Shown here: in pieces, positions 24,155 to 33,592 of the stretch
How the letters are laid out: every line of letters starts with the position of its first letter
How positions within the stretch are numbered: the first letter of the stretch is position 1
Assembly (NCBI RefSeq): GCF_024706985.1
Contig: NZ_JAMCCX010000020.1
Location: 1 to 49,789, forward strand
Direction: 5' to 3'
Source of the DNA: Alicyclobacillus sp. SP_1
GTDB lineage: Bacteria; Bacillota; Bacilli; Alicyclobacillales; Alicyclobacillaceae
Length of the DNA: 49,789 nt
The notes under the pieces: generated by a model
Told to the model about the DNA's origin: nothing
The model's input: only the letters and a program-made list of their open reading frames with translations
The model's database searches: none
Position numbers and translations under genes: made by a program

Positions 24155-24218
24155 ATTACTACAGACCCCAGGCACGAAACGCATAGCATAGCGTGGTCAG
24201 TTCCGGCTGACGACAAAA

Positions 24219-24265
24219 CCGAATGCGGCACCTGCTTCCATGTTGAGGAGCGGGGCCGCATTCGG
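24219..24265. terminator. Inverted repeat behind the GH2 gene
   Basis: CCGAATGCGGC (24219-24229) and GCCGCATTCGG (24255-24265) are perfect complements with a 25-base loop, between the convergent GH2 and SDR genes. There is no T-run, so it is at best a weak or factor-assisted terminator. The rest of 24155-24414 shows nothing. Confidence 0.4.
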
Positions 24266-24414
24266 CATTTGATGTCTGTTGGTTTGAATCCGGTTGGGCG
24301 TAGTCCGAGCCGACTGTCGCGCGAATACCGTCAGCCCACACCCCCTCCCGCCGAGCCTAAACTTGCGGCGTTCTGTAGCGCAAGGGTGCGCTCGGTGATG
24401 TCTCCTCACCGGGC

Positions 24415-25191
24415 TCACTCGGACACATAGAGTTGAGCTGAAACACCACCATCCAAGACAACAGACGTCCCCGTTATCATGCTGGCATCCTCAGATGCGA
24501 GAAAAACAGCAAGCTTGCCTACATCCGCAGGACTTACAATCCTCCCGAGAGGATGAAGCCGCAGCGTCTCTCGTTCTCGTGCCTTGGGATCTTCGACATC
24601 TTGCAACCAACGCTGGTAGTGTGGGGTATCCGTAAAACCGGGACAGATGGCTACGGAGCGAATGCCTTTGGGACCGTAAGAGAGCGCAAGACTTTTGGTG
24701 AATGCAACCATAGCACTCTTTGCTGCGGCGTAGGCCTCACTGTCTGGGAGGGTTGAAAGCGCGTGATTGGACGCAATGTTGAGGATAACTCCGGACCCTT
24801 GTTGCATCATCGTCGGCAGGACTTGTTTGGAACAGAGAAAAGCTCCCTTCAAGTCGACCGATAGTAAGTGATCCCATTCGGATTCTTCCATGTCCAAAAG
24901 AGGTTTGAACAACACAACCCCGGCATTGTTGACGAGCGTATCAATCCGACCAAAATTGTCAATCACACGCTCCACCATGGCCCGCACTTGGCGTCCATCC
25001 GACACATCCACTGGAATAAAAAAGCCACGGTTTCCCGAACGCCGCAACTGCTCTGCAGTCGCTTCGCCATGCTCTACATCAATATCTGCAATCAAAACGA
25101 TAGCGCCACGCAGAACAAACTCTTCGGCCACGCCTCTGCCAATTCCAGCCGCCGCACCGGTGACAATAACCACTTTGTCGCGTACTTCCAT
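24415..25191 (-). CDS. SDR dehydrogenase, candidate galactose dehydrogenase
   Basis: This protein of 258 residues has TGAAAGIG at 11-18, NNAG at 88-91, the catalytic Ser141, Tyr154 and Lys158, and the C-terminal GTSVVLDGG. Asp at the end of the second strand (IADIDVE) suggests NAD rather than NADP. The start ATG at 25191 gives the standard family N-terminus. The frame opens at 25269, and an ATG four codons upstream follows GGAGAGG directly. By neighbourhood it could oxidise galactose to galactonolactone, the first step of the pathway completed by the lactonase and the dgoD-kinase-aldolase operon. Sequence alone cannot exclude other sugar or alcohol substrates. Confidence 0.8.
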   Translation of the reverse strand: MEVRDKVVIVTGAAAGIGRGVAEEFVLRGAIVLIADIDVEHGEATAEQLRRSGNRGFFIPVDVSDGRQVRAMVERVIDNFGRIDTLVNNAGVVLFKPLLDMEESEWDHLLSVDLKGAFLCSKQVLPTMMQQGSGVILNIASNHALSTLPDSEAYAAAKSAMVAFTKSLALSYGPKGIRSVAICPGFTDTPHYQRWLQDVEDPKARERETLRLHPLGRIVSPADVGKLAVFLASEDASMITGTSVVLDGGVSAQLYVSE

Positions 25192-25442
25192 GAAGGCGAC
25201 CATCCTCTCCGCAATGCATCTATCCGAACAAACAACCAAGACGTGCAACCAAAACGTACAAAAAACCAAAACGACGCACTGTCGCTATTATATCATAATC
25301 GCAAATAACTAAATGTGGTTGAGACGGTAGAAACCCATGATTTCCACCCAACAGTTCTGAAACAATCCCCCTATTTCTGTAGCTCCCGCTCTCGCTTGCG
25401 CCGCTCATCGCGACCATCCCGAGAGCGGTCTCTCTCATCGGT

Positions 25443-26690
25443 TCAATCTTGAATGGATTTCGGTATAGCCACCGCTTCTGGAGATTGAAAGACGTGTTCC
25501 AGAACCAGAGTCGCTCCACCCAGTGGATAAATTAATTTGCCGAACTTCGATACGAGAACCTTGGTACTCTTTCCTGCATCCCCAAGTGCCCGATGAACAA
25601 TCACATCTTCAATATCCGGCAAAATCAAATCTGCCACTTCCGCCATCCCGCCGCTCAAGACAACGAAAAGTGGATTAAACAGGTTGATGAGCGTCGACAT
25701 CCCAATACCAAGATACCGTCCCGCGGACCGCAGTACGTCTTTACACAGTTCATCCCCAGAACGCGCAGCTTGGTAGATGGTTTGAATGGAAATACTGTTC
25801 TCATCCCAATGGTCGAATTGTGAAGAGAGAACGCTTCGCTCCCCCGCACGAAGCCGCTTTAAAACGCGGCGGACAATCGCTGGCTCAGACGCCATAACTT
25901 CAAGACACCCAAAGTTACCACAAGCACAGCGCGGCCCGTCTTCATCAACCGTGGTGTGACCAATCTGTCCTTCAATATGGGCAATACCGCGGTATAGTTT
26001 GCCATCAAAGATGATGCCCGCACCGATGCCATAGTCGACGACCATCGTGATGAACTGTCTCGAACCTGTGGCTACGCCTGTCCACAACTCGGCGAGCGCG
26101 GACGTATTGGTATCACTATCGACGTAAGTCGGAAGACCCATTTTGGCTTCCAAGAAGTCCTTTACAGGTACATCGTGCCAACCGAGATTCGGAGCATAGA
26201 CAGAATAGCCAGTGCCTGGGTGCACCACTCCATGCATCGCCACGCCAATTCCGACTAACAGCGAGCGCTCCACACGGCAGGAAGCAATCAGACTTTCGCA
26301 CATAGAGCAGACTTCGGTCAGTGCCAGCTCAGGCGTGACCCCTTCGGTCAGAGGGACCGTGCTTTGACCGATGACTTCCGAATTGAGATTGCAGAGGATG
26401 ACGCTCAGTTGATACGCGCCAATCTCTGCACCGAGGACATACCGACCGTTCGGATTAATCTCCAGAGGAATAGGCCGTCTCCCGCGACCACCGGGCGATG
26501 CAGTCAATTCTCGAATCCATCCTCCGACAATCAAGTCACTGACGATTTCTGATACAGATGGTCTGGATAAATCAATACATTCCGCAATTTCCGACCGAGA
26601 AATTGGCCCTCTTTCACGAATGACACGAAGTACGGAAATAATATTGAACTGCTTCATCATTTCAATATTCATCTTTTGAGCCTGCAACAT
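25443..26690 (-). CDS. ROK-family transcriptional repressor
   Basis: This protein of 415 residues has an N-terminal winged helix (about 8-75, RGPISRSEIAECIDLSRPSVSEIV) and a ROK sugar-kinase-like domain with the zinc motif CACGNFGCLE near residue 230 and the ROK signature before it. This XylR/NagC type binds free sugars and leaves DNA when induced. It is divergent from the second GH35 gene, so the 138-base gap is its likely control region. ATG at 26690 is 4 bases after GGAG; another in-frame ATG lies six codons downstream. Bases 25192-25442 behind it hold no gene. Confidence 0.9.
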   Translation of the reverse strand: MLQAQKMNIEMMKQFNIISVLRVIRERGPISRSEIAECIDLSRPSVSEIVSDLIVGGWIRELTASPGGRGRRPIPLEINPNGRYVLGAEIGAYQLSVILCNLNSEVIGQSTVPLTEGVTPELALTEVCSMCESLIASCRVERSLLVGIGVAMHGVVHPGTGYSVYAPNLGWHDVPVKDFLEAKMGLPTYVDSDTNTSALAELWTGVATGSRQFITMVVDYGIGAGIIFDGKLYRGIAHIEGQIGHTTVDEDGPRCACGNFGCLEVMASEPAIVRRVLKRLRAGERSVLSSQFDHWDENSISIQTIYQAARSGDELCKDVLRSAGRYLGIGMSTLINLFNPLFVVLSGGMAEVADLILPDIEDVIVHRALGDAGKSTKVLVSKFGKLIYPLGGATLVLEHVFQSPEAVAIPKSIQD

Positions 26691-26773
26691 AGAACTCCAC
26701 ATCCGATTTGTGTTTTTTCAATATCTTCATGTAGCTTCTTCATCATAAAACTGGCTAAGGGCCAAATCAAGAA

Positions 26774-26802
26774 TTGATTTTTCGTGTCAACAGATTTATT
26801 AT
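26774..26802 (+). promoter_or_regulatory. Promoter of the GH35-dgoD-kinase-aldolase operon
   Basis: TTGATT (26774-26779) and TATTAT (26797-26802) are exactly 17 bases apart, a good sigmaA promoter, 26 bases before the ATG at 26829. An AGGAGG site lies 7 bases before that ATG. It is in the divergent gap facing the ROK repressor gene. No clear ROK operator palindrome was found. Confidence 0.65.
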
Positions 26803-26828
26803 CACAAATAACAATAGGAGGCGAAGCA

Positions 26829-29417
26829 ATGACTACGAGCGTCCAAATAGATCGTCACAGTGTCCTTGTAGACGGTCAGCGGCTCCAGCTGGTCTCGGGA
26901 GCAGTTCACTATTTTCGCATTCCACGGGATGAATGGGAGTCTCGCCTCGATGACTGTTGGCAAGCTGGCCTTAATACCATTGAAACCATCGTTCCATGGA
27001 ATGTCCATGAATATCACGAAGGAAAGTATTGCTTCTCAGGCAACCGGGACTTGGCAGCATTCATTGACCTCTGCCATAGCCGCGGATTTTTTGTGATTGT
27101 GCGCCCCAGCCCCTATATTTGCGGGGAATGGGACAATGGTGGTCTTCCTTTTTGGCTGACGCAGAAGAGTGACATCGCCTATCGGCGGGCCAATCCCGTG
27201 TTTATGAAGTATATCTCTCGCTGGCATGAAGTGCTACTGCCACTAATCGTGTCGCGTCAAGTAAGCTCTGGCGGACCAATTTTAATGGTTCAGATTGAAA
27301 ATGAATACGGCTATTTTGGCGATGCGGACGAGATCGAATACATGACTTTCTTGCGCGATGAATTGTTGCATCACGGAGTGACTGTCCCTCTCATCACCTG
27401 CGACTTACCCGGCAACGGATGGCTCGTGGATGGGGCGACGAAGTGCGCAAATTTTGGTTCTAACTTCCGGGAGGGATTGCGTGTCTTGGCAGACGAACAG
27501 CCAGATGCGTTTCGCTTTGTCTCGGAATTGTGGCTTGCTTGGTTTGATCATTGGGGAGGAGAACATCACACACGTTCTGGCAGAAATGTAGGGAACGCGT
27601 TGAAGGAAGTTCTTGCTGCTGGCGGACACTACAACTTTTACATGTGGTCGGGTGGGACGAACTTCGGATACTACGGTGGACGTACCACAGACGACGAATT
27701 TGGTGCTTTCATCACGGCGAGCTATGACTACGATGCTCCACTGGGCGAGACGGGCGTCATCACCGAGAAATTTCATGAGTGTCGCCTCGTCAACTGGTTA
27801 GCACAGAGCTATCAGGACCTCTTTGTAGACAGTGACGAAACGCCTGTGACGTGGAGGGTGCCAGAGACTGACGTGCTTTTAACGGAGCGCCTATCTCCTT
27901 CTGGACGCACCATTTTTGTTCGAAATGACACTCCCAACACCGTCACTCTTCGTCTCGCGAACCATGATGATTCGGTACGCGCAAAGGCTGGTACGTTGCT
28001 CGCGGGAGAGACGCGCATCTTCTTATCTGACGTCGCGCTCAGTCCAACCGTGAAACTACGTCTCGCCACGGCAGACGCCTTCTTAAATTTGGGCAAGGAA
28101 CACCTCTTCTACGGTGAACCGGGCGACACGTACGAGTTTCATCTGACTGTGGATGGTACCGTGACGGTTTTATCAGGCACAGTGCCGAACGGTCAGGAAC
28201 CAGCCAGACACGCTGTCGGCGACGTGACACTCTACGTCTTTGCGAGAGAAGTCGCACGTTCTGTACGCGTACCGAAAGAACATGCCTCGTTTACCGTGCA
28301 AATGGACTGGAACCAATACGACCAACAGGAGGCCTTGCCCGCACTCTCCTTTGAACAGGCTGAAGTTCTCTCCGCCTTGGATACCAGGACGTCTGACTGG
28401 AAGTCGTCGCACCCACTTCCGCTCGAAGACTTCGGTGCATACCAGGGCTATGGCTGGTACCACACGTCGTTTGTCAGCGACGGCACGCCGACTCGCCTCG
28501 TTCTTGAATCCGTTCATGACCGCGCCACGGTCTTTTTAAACGGGCGCCGTCAAGGAGTGGTCGGAGCATTCGCCCCGTTCGCGCTATGCGATATCGAACC
28601 CACTCCGGGTGTCAATTGCCTCTCCGTCTTGCTCGACAATTTGGGTAGATATTGCTTCACCGCGCGACTCGGGGAACGCAAAGGGCTGCTTGGCAACGCC
28701 TACCTCGGCGGACACGAACTGGCGCTGCCCACTTGGACTCCGAGTGAGCTAGACGATGGAGCCCTTAATCTACGCATTCCTTGGGAACACGGCGAAGGCA
28801 TTTTGCTCCGAGTGTTTGGACTCGACACGACTCCCATCGAGTTTTATCTGCATGGCCACCTCATCTATAAACACCGTTCGTACAACGATGACGACCGCTT
28901 CTTTGAAGTCAACGTCACGAAGTGGTTGCGGCCAGGCGATAACATCTTGGAAGTCCGTCCCGCAAAATCGCTTGAACATGCACCCTCCATCAAGGCTGTC
29001 CGCTATGCCTTGGACCAGCAATTGACAGAACCGTGGACAATGGCAGCAGGTGTGGTCGGAGAGAGCGGCGATGTTGAGATTTCGACTCATCCGTTTGCCG
29101 CAATGTCTTATGGACCAGTGCCAGTCCCCGCCGAAAACAGAGTGGCGCCGCGCTTTTTCCGGAGCCATTTCAAACTAGCCCCCGCAGGGCCTACTGTGCG
29201 CAGGCATCCGGTCAAGTTGAAACTCACAGGACTCGGAAAAGGCTCTGTGTGGCTGAACGGACATCATTTGGGACGGTACTGGTCAGCGGGACCACAGACT
29301 GCACTGTACATCCCCGACAGCTATTTGTCTGAAACAGGTAATGAACTGTATATCTTTGATGAAGAAGGGCGTAGTCCAGACCAAGTCCATCTGCTCTACG
29401 AAGCACATTTTTCCTAG
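26829..29417 (+). CDS. GH35 beta-galactosidase, second copy
   Basis: This is a cytoplasmic enzyme of 862 residues. The TIM barrel carries LVSGAVHYFRIPRDEW (20-36), TIETIVPWNVHEYHEG, VRPSPYICGEWDNGG, the acid/base Glu159 in QIENEYG and the nucleophile Glu233 in VSELWLAWFDHWG, then the FYMWSGGTNFGYYGG block. The C-terminal half has beta-jelly-roll domains. All GH35 landmarks are canonical, so it should release galactose from beta-galactosides. The ATG at 26829, 7 bases after AGGAGG, is preferred over an upstream in-frame ATG. It leads an operon with dgoD, the kinase and the aldolase, which ties galactose release to oxidative breakdown. Confidence 0.9.
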   Translation: MTTSVQIDRHSVLVDGQRLQLVSGAVHYFRIPRDEWESRLDDCWQAGLNTIETIVPWNVHEYHEGKYCFSGNRDLAAFIDLCHSRGFFVIVRPSPYICGEWDNGGLPFWLTQKSDIAYRRANPVFMKYISRWHEVLLPLIVSRQVSSGGPILMVQIENEYGYFGDADEIEYMTFLRDELLHHGVTVPLITCDLPGNGWLVDGATKCANFGSNFREGLRVLADEQPDAFRFVSELWLAWFDHWGGEHHTRSGRNVGNALKEVLAAGGHYNFYMWSGGTNFGYYGGRTTDDEFGAFITASYDYDAPLGETGVITEKFHECRLVNWLAQSYQDLFVDSDETPVTWRVPETDVLLTERLSPSGRTIFVRNDTPNTVTLRLANHDDSVRAKAGTLLAGETRIFLSDVALSPTVKLRLATADAFLNLGKEHLFYGEPGDTYEFHLTVDGTVTVLSGTVPNGQEPARHAVGDVTLYVFAREVARSVRVPKEHASFTVQMDWNQYDQQEALPALSFEQAEVLSALDTRTSDWKSSHPLPLEDFGAYQGYGWYHTSFVSDGTPTRLVLESVHDRATVFLNGRRQGVVGAFAPFALCDIEPTPGVNCLSVLLDNLGRYCFTARLGERKGLLGNAYLGGHELALPTWTPSELDDGALNLRIPWEHGEGILLRVFGLDTTPIEFYLHGHLIYKHRSYNDDDRFFEVNVTKWLRPGDNILEVRPAKSLEHAPSIKAVRYALDQQLTEPWTMAAGVVGESGDVEISTHPFAAMSYGPVPVPAENRVAPRFFRSHFKLAPAGPTVRRHPVKLKLTGLGKGSVWLNGHHLGRYWSAGPQTALYIPDSYLSETGNELYIFDEEGRSPDQVHLLYEAHFS

Positions 29418-29423
29418 AGTCAG

Positions 29424-29446
29424 AGGCCAGCCTGCGGGCTGGCCTT
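29424..29446 (+). terminator. Hairpin between GH35 and dgoD
   Basis: AGGCCAGCC and GGCTGGCCT are perfect 9-bp arms with a 4-base loop, 7 bases behind the GH35 stop. Only a weak T-rich stretch follows, so it may reduce rather than stop transcription into dgoD. Confidence 0.55.
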
Positions 29447-29521
29447 GTCCGTCTTTGCACGGGAACACAACAGAAGACCTACGCGTCAGGGAATGTAGTC
29501 TGCCCGAAGGAGGACATCGGC

Positions 29522-30670
29522 GTGAAAGTCGAACGGATTGAAACCTTTTTAGTTCCGCCACGGTGGCTGTTTGCCAAGGTCACTTGCGATGACGGCACAT
29601 TCGGCTGGGGTGAACCCGTCGTCGAAGGCAAAGCGGAGACCGTTGCCGCAGCCGTGAAGGAATTGAGTGAGCATCTGATAGATAGAGATGCAGAGAACAT
29701 CGAAGACATCTGGCAGACCCTCTATCGTGGCGGATTTTACCGAGGCGGGCCTATTTTAATGAGCGCTATCGCTGGCATTGACCAAGCCCTATGGGACATC
29801 AAAGGCAAACGCCATGGTATGCCCGTACATCAGTTGCTCGGCGGTCTGGTGCGCGAACGAGTGCAGGTCTACAGTTGGATTGGCGGAGACCGCCCGCAAG
29901 ACGTGTGCGATCAAGCAAAACGTCAGGTGGAAGCCGGATTCCGAGCTCTCAAAATGAATGCGTGCGACGAATTGCACTACGTGGACAGCCATGCCAAAGT
30001 CGAAGCCGTCGCACAGCGCGTCGCTCTCGTTCGCGAAGCCGTCGGCAGCGGTGTGGGCATCGCGGTCGATTTTCACGGCCGCGTCCACCGCGCCATGGCC
30101 AAAGTGCTCCTTCGCGAGTTAGAGCCATATCATCTGATGTTTGTGGAGGAGCCCGTGTTGCCCGAGCACATGGACGCCCTCGCCAGCATCTCGAGCAGTT
30201 CCTCCATTCCCATCGCTCTAGGCGAACGTCTCTACAGCCGTTGGGACTTCAAGCAAATTCTCGCCAGCGGGTTGGTCGACATCATTCAGCCGGATTTGTC
30301 TCACGCGGGCGGCATCAGCGAAGTTCGTAAAATTGCCTCCATGGCGGAAGCATACGACGTCGCGGTGGCTCCGCACTGCCCACTGGGTCCCATCGCCCTC
30401 GCCGCCTGCCTGCAGCTCGATGGCGTGACCCCCAACGTCTTCATTCAAGAGCAGAGTCTAGGCATTCACTACAACACGTCCAACGATTTACTGGACTATC
30501 TCCAGGATGCAAGCGTCTTTACCTACCACGACGGCTTTGTACGCATTCCCGACGGTCCTGGCCTCGGAATAGATGTAAAGGAACCACTCATCCGGGAACT
30601 CGCGGCGCGAGGCCATGCATGGCACAATCCACTTTGGAGGCACGAGGACGGGACGGTGGCCGAATGGTGA
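29522..30670 (+). CDS. dgoD: D-galactonate dehydratase
   Basis: This enolase-superfamily enzyme of 382 residues converts D-galactonate to 2-keto-3-deoxygalactonate. Metal ligands Asp183, Glu209 and Glu235 and catalytic His185 and His285 are all present at the positions known for Escherichia coli DgoD, in VDFHG, FVEEP, ALGERLY and APHCPLGP. The start is GTG with a GAAGGAGG-type site 9 bases upstream. The next gene starts 7 bases before its stop. The pathway call is strong: positions and spacing of the active-site residues separate it from mandelate racemase and from other acid-sugar dehydratases fairly well. Confidence 0.93.
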   Translation: MKVERIETFLVPPRWLFAKVTCDDGTFGWGEPVVEGKAETVAAAVKELSEHLIDRDAENIEDIWQTLYRGGFYRGGPILMSAIAGIDQALWDIKGKRHGMPVHQLLGGLVRERVQVYSWIGGDRPQDVCDQAKRQVEAGFRALKMNACDELHYVDSHAKVEAVAQRVALVREAVGSGVGIAVDFHGRVHRAMAKVLLRELEPYHLMFVEEPVLPEHMDALASISSSSSIPIALGERLYSRWDFKQILASGLVDIIQPDLSHAGGISEVRKIASMAEAYDVAVAPHCPLGPIALAACLQLDGVTPNVFIQEQSLGIHYNTSNDLLDYLQDASVFTYHDGFVRIPDGPGLGIDVKEPLIRELAARGHAWHNPLWRHEDGTVAEW

Positions 30671-31623
30671 ACCAAGCCCGCACCACAGAGGTCGCGACGT
30701 TTGGGGAGGTGATGACCCTCTTCTATCCCACGACGGTCGATCCGCTTCGATTTGCCCACCGCTTCGCCAAAACGGTCGCTGGAGCAGAGTCGAACGTCGC
30801 TGTAGGCTTAGCCCGACTCGGTCATCGCGTGAACTACCTGACGAAGCTTGGCGACGACGAGTTCGGCCGCTTCGTCCACCATTTTCTGCGCGGCGAAGGT
30901 GTAGACACGCGTCATGTGACCTTTCACAAGACCGCACCCACCGGAGTCTTCTTCAAGCAGCGGCAGCCAACAGGGGACCCGCAAATCCTCTATTACCGCA
31001 ACCATTCTGCAGCGAGTACGCTGGCCCCATCCGACATCCCTGAAGAGTTCATTGCGAGTGCCCGCTACCTGCACCTGACAGGAATCACACCCGCGCTCAG
31101 TGCGACCGCGCGCGAGGCCACCTTCACAGCTGCCCAAATGGCCCGCGAACATGGCACGACGGTCGTGCTCGACCCTAACATTCGGCGCAAACTGTGGAGC
31201 GCAGAAGAAGCTCAAGAGACGCTGCTGAGGCTCGCCCAGTGGGCAGACATCGTGCTCCCCGGCATAGATGAGGGACGTCTTCTGACCGGACGAGACTCTG
31301 CAGAAGAGATGGCCGCCGAGTTTCTCAATGCAGGGGCACGCCTCGTCGTCGTCAAGCTCGGCCAAGACGGTGCATACTACCGCACGAACGACACAGCAGG
31401 CACTGTGCCAACCCATCCCGTTCCCACAGTGGTCGATCCGGTTGGCGCCGGCGACGCCTTCGCCGCTGGTCTGTTGTCCGGGTTGCTGCGCGAGCAGCCC
31501 CTGCCGGATGCGGTTGCTCTGGCGACACGCGTGGCGGCACGGGTCATCGAGTGGGTCGGAGATGTTGAAGGCCTGCCCACTTGGCAGGATATCACAGAAG
31601 ACAACGAACGGATCACCCGATAG
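30664..31623 (+). CDS. kdgK: PfkB-family 2-keto-3-deoxy-gluconate/galactonate kinase
   Basis: This ribokinase-fold kinase of 319 residues has TFGEVM at the N-terminus, the AGAESNVAVGLARLG block and the signature DPVGAGDAFAAG with its catalytic Asp near the C-terminus. It phosphorylates the keto-deoxy acid made by the dehydratase. The ATG at 30664 overlaps the dgoD stop by 7 bases, giving coupled translation; the frame begins at 30619. PfkB kinases of this type often accept both KDG and KDGal, which would let it serve the uronate side of the region as well. Confidence 0.88.
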   Translation: MVNQARTTEVATFGEVMTLFYPTTVDPLRFAHRFAKTVAGAESNVAVGLARLGHRVNYLTKLGDDEFGRFVHHFLRGEGVDTRHVTFHKTAPTGVFFKQRQPTGDPQILYYRNHSAASTLAPSDIPEEFIASARYLHLTGITPALSATAREATFTAAQMAREHGTTVVLDPNIRRKLWSAEEAQETLLRLAQWADIVLPGIDEGRLLTGRDSAEEMAAEFLNAGARLVVVKLGQDGAYYRTNDTAGTVPTHPVPTVVDPVGAGDAFAAGLLSGLLREQPLPDAVALATRVAARVIEWVGDVEGLPTWQDITEDNERITR

Positions 31624-31663
31624 AATGCGAGCCAATTTGCGGTACGAAAAGGAGTGAACAACC

Positions 31664-32323
31664 ATGAGTCGTTCCGAGGTATTGGAAGAAATCAGAACAA
31701 CGGGATTGATTGCGATTCTGCGTGGATACGCCGGACGAGCAGTGCCATCCATTGTGGAGAGTCTGATTGCAGGGGGCTGCAGAGCGGTCGAAGTGACCAT
31801 GAATTCGGAGTCTGCGGTCGATTTGATTGCCGAGCTGGCCGAGCGTTTTAAGGGGCGCGCGCGGATTGGCGCGGGAACCGTCCTGAGTCCACAAGATGCA
31901 GAGCACGCTATTCGCGCCGGAGCAGCGTTCCTCGTGGCACCGAACCTGAATCCGCAGGTCCTCCAGGTAGCGAATGCCAAGGGCTGTGCCGTCTTCCCTG
32001 GTGCTATGACCCCAACCGAAATTGAGCAAGCCTACTCTCTTGGTGCGGACGCGGTCAAAGTGTTTCCCAGCGACGTGCTCGGCCCTGCCTACATTCGGGC
32101 GGTGCGTGCGCCGTTGCCGAACATTCCACTCGTGCCCACGGGAGGCGTTTCACAGGCCAATGCCGCCGACTACATCCGAGCCGGAGCCATCGCCGTAGGA
32201 GTCGGCAGTCATCTCGTACCCAAAGCCGCGACAGATGGTACCATGCCGCAACTCGTGCAGACCGCGACAGAAGAGTTCCTCGCGGTCATTCAGTCCGCGA
32301 AGCGAGCCTTGTCCCCAAGCTGA
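31664..32323 (+). CDS. eda: KDPG/KDPGal aldolase
   Basis: This class I aldolase of 219 residues has Glu43 (RAVEVTM), Arg20 in LRG and the Schiff-base Lys132 in ADAVKVFPSD. It splits 2-keto-3-deoxy-6-phosphogluconate or -galactonate into pyruvate and glyceraldehyde-3-phosphate. AAAAGGAG lies 9 bases before the ATG. It is the last gene of the GH35-dgoD-kinase-aldolase operon, 40 bases after the kinase. By context it is a DgoA-type enzyme for the galacto form, but eda and dgoA cannot be separated by sequence alone. Confidence 0.9.
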   Translation: MSRSEVLEEIRTTGLIAILRGYAGRAVPSIVESLIAGGCRAVEVTMNSESAVDLIAELAERFKGRARIGAGTVLSPQDAEHAIRAGAAFLVAPNLNPQVLQVANAKGCAVFPGAMTPTEIEQAYSLGADAVKVFPSDVLGPAYIRAVRAPLPNIPLVPTGGVSQANAADYIRAGAIAVGVGSHLVPKAATDGTMPQLVQTATEEFLAVIQSAKRALSPS

Positions 32324-32331
32324 GAGGACGC

Positions 32332-32359
32332 GGCGGGCGGGCCTCTGGTTCCGTCCGCC
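32332..32359. terminator. GC-rich hairpin between convergent operons
   Basis: GGCGGGCGG (32332-32340) pairs with CCGTCCGCC (32351-32359), with one G-U pair, in the 66-base gap between the aldolase and GH88 stops. It could end transcription from both sides. No T-run follows. Confidence 0.45.
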
Positions 32360-32389
32360 TCCACCTTCTCTGACGGCTGAAAAGATGCG

Positions 32390-33553
32390 TCACCAAATCT
32401 CCGGCTCCATCGTCCCTCGAAGTCGCATCAGCGCCTCCACATAGAAGTAGTCCCCGTAAATGAGCGATGTGTTGACGTGTAAGTTTTCTGGAACATTAGC
32501 CGATGCATTCGGAACAATGCCTTCCGAAAAGTTATCCGCGCCCTCCCTACCTCCAACTTCTTGCTCATGCCACTGCACGTGGTGCCACAGGCGCTGTACC
32601 CACTCGCGACCGCGAGCAAGTAGGCTTCCATCGGACATCGCGTCCCCAAGGACCAACAGACCACAGGCAGCGATAGCCGCTGCAGAGCTGTCGAAAGCAT
32701 CGCTCGCTACCCCACGATGGTCAAAGTCCCACGGAGGCATGCAGTCCACTCCCCCAGCCGTCCAGGACGCATCGAAGAAATCCGCCAAGCGCCGCGATGC
32801 TCGTGCATAGCGTTCATCGCCTGTGTGCCGAAACTGGTGTGCCAGTCCGCATAGCGCCCAGGCCGCTCCGCGTGACCACGCGGAGTCTTCACGAGCACCC
32901 TGACCCGACAGCCTGCCAAGCCGCTGCCCCGTCTCCGGGTGAAACGCCACAATGTGCGCCGTCCACCCATGTGGATGGAGAAACTCGGCTAGCACGGTGT
33001 CCGCATGAGCATTCGCGATGTGCGAGAAGCGCGGATCTCCGGTGAAGTTGCTTGCAAAATGGAGTAGCGGCAAATTCATCAGACAGTCGATAATGGCCCA
33101 TCCTGCCATCTGCCGCGACTCCTCGGTGTTTCCCCAAGCGCGGAGAAAACGCCCGCGCAAATTGAAGCGACTAGCCAGTCGCTCGGCTGCGGTGAGCGCA
33201 TGCAAAGCCGCCTCGTGGTCAGAGGCCAGCCGATACTGTTGCACCGAGGACAGCGTAAAGAGAAAGCCAGCATCGTGATCGACCCTGGCATCAGCGCGCA
33301 ACACCCCAACCAAATCCGCTTCGCACCGCTCTGCGATTTGACGGTACGCGTCCAGTCCCAGATATCGATAACCCAGCCAGAGGAGCCCTGGCCAAAAGCC
33401 GCCGGTCCACCAGGAAGGCTCCGCCAGAACATACTCACCTCGAACCACCGCGTGCGGAAACTGCGACGAAATTCTCTGCAGCAACCGCTCTATTTTCCCA
33501 TTCGCATGGTCCAGCGCCAACGTCACCCAGTCGTTCTCTCCAGCCCGTTCCAT
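32390..33553 (-). CDS. GH88-family unsaturated glucuronyl hydrolase
   Basis: This (alpha/alpha)6-barrel enzyme of 387 residues has the GH88 hallmarks PSWWTGGFWPG (47-57), Asp94 in DHDAGF and Asp156 in GWAIIDCLMNLPLL, the two catalytic Asp residues of Bacillus UGL, plus DSAWSRGAAWALCG. It removes the 4,5-unsaturated uronic acid that polysaccharide lyases leave at the non-reducing end of oligosaccharides. The start is ATG at 33553, 9 bases after GGGGAG. It is the last gene of the transporter-lyase operon, 40 bases behind the heparinase-like lyase, a logical pair. The product would rearrange to a keto-deoxy precursor. GH105 is less likely. Confidence 0.88.
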   Translation of the reverse strand: MERAGENDWVTLALDHANGKIERLLQRISSQFPHAVVRGEYVLAEPSWWTGGFWPGLLWLGYRYLGLDAYRQIAERCEADLVGVLRADARVDHDAGFLFTLSSVQQYRLASDHEAALHALTAAERLASRFNLRGRFLRAWGNTEESRQMAGWAIIDCLMNLPLLHFASNFTGDPRFSHIANAHADTVLAEFLHPHGWTAHIVAFHPETGQRLGRLSGQGAREDSAWSRGAAWALCGLAHQFRHTGDERYARASRRLADFFDASWTAGGVDCMPPWDFDHRGVASDAFDSSAAAIAACGLLVLGDAMSDGSLLARGREWVQRLWHHVQWHEQEVGGREGADNFSEGIVPNASANVPENLHVNTSLIYGDYFYVEALMRLRGTMEPEIW

Positions 33554-33592
33554 GCTGGCCTGCTCCCCTTTCCGCAAACACATCTACTGCCG

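Noticed and set aside
30808-31980. 390-codon minus-strand ORF over the kinase and aldolase
   Set aside because: It is antisense to two well-identified genes and shows no recognisable domain.
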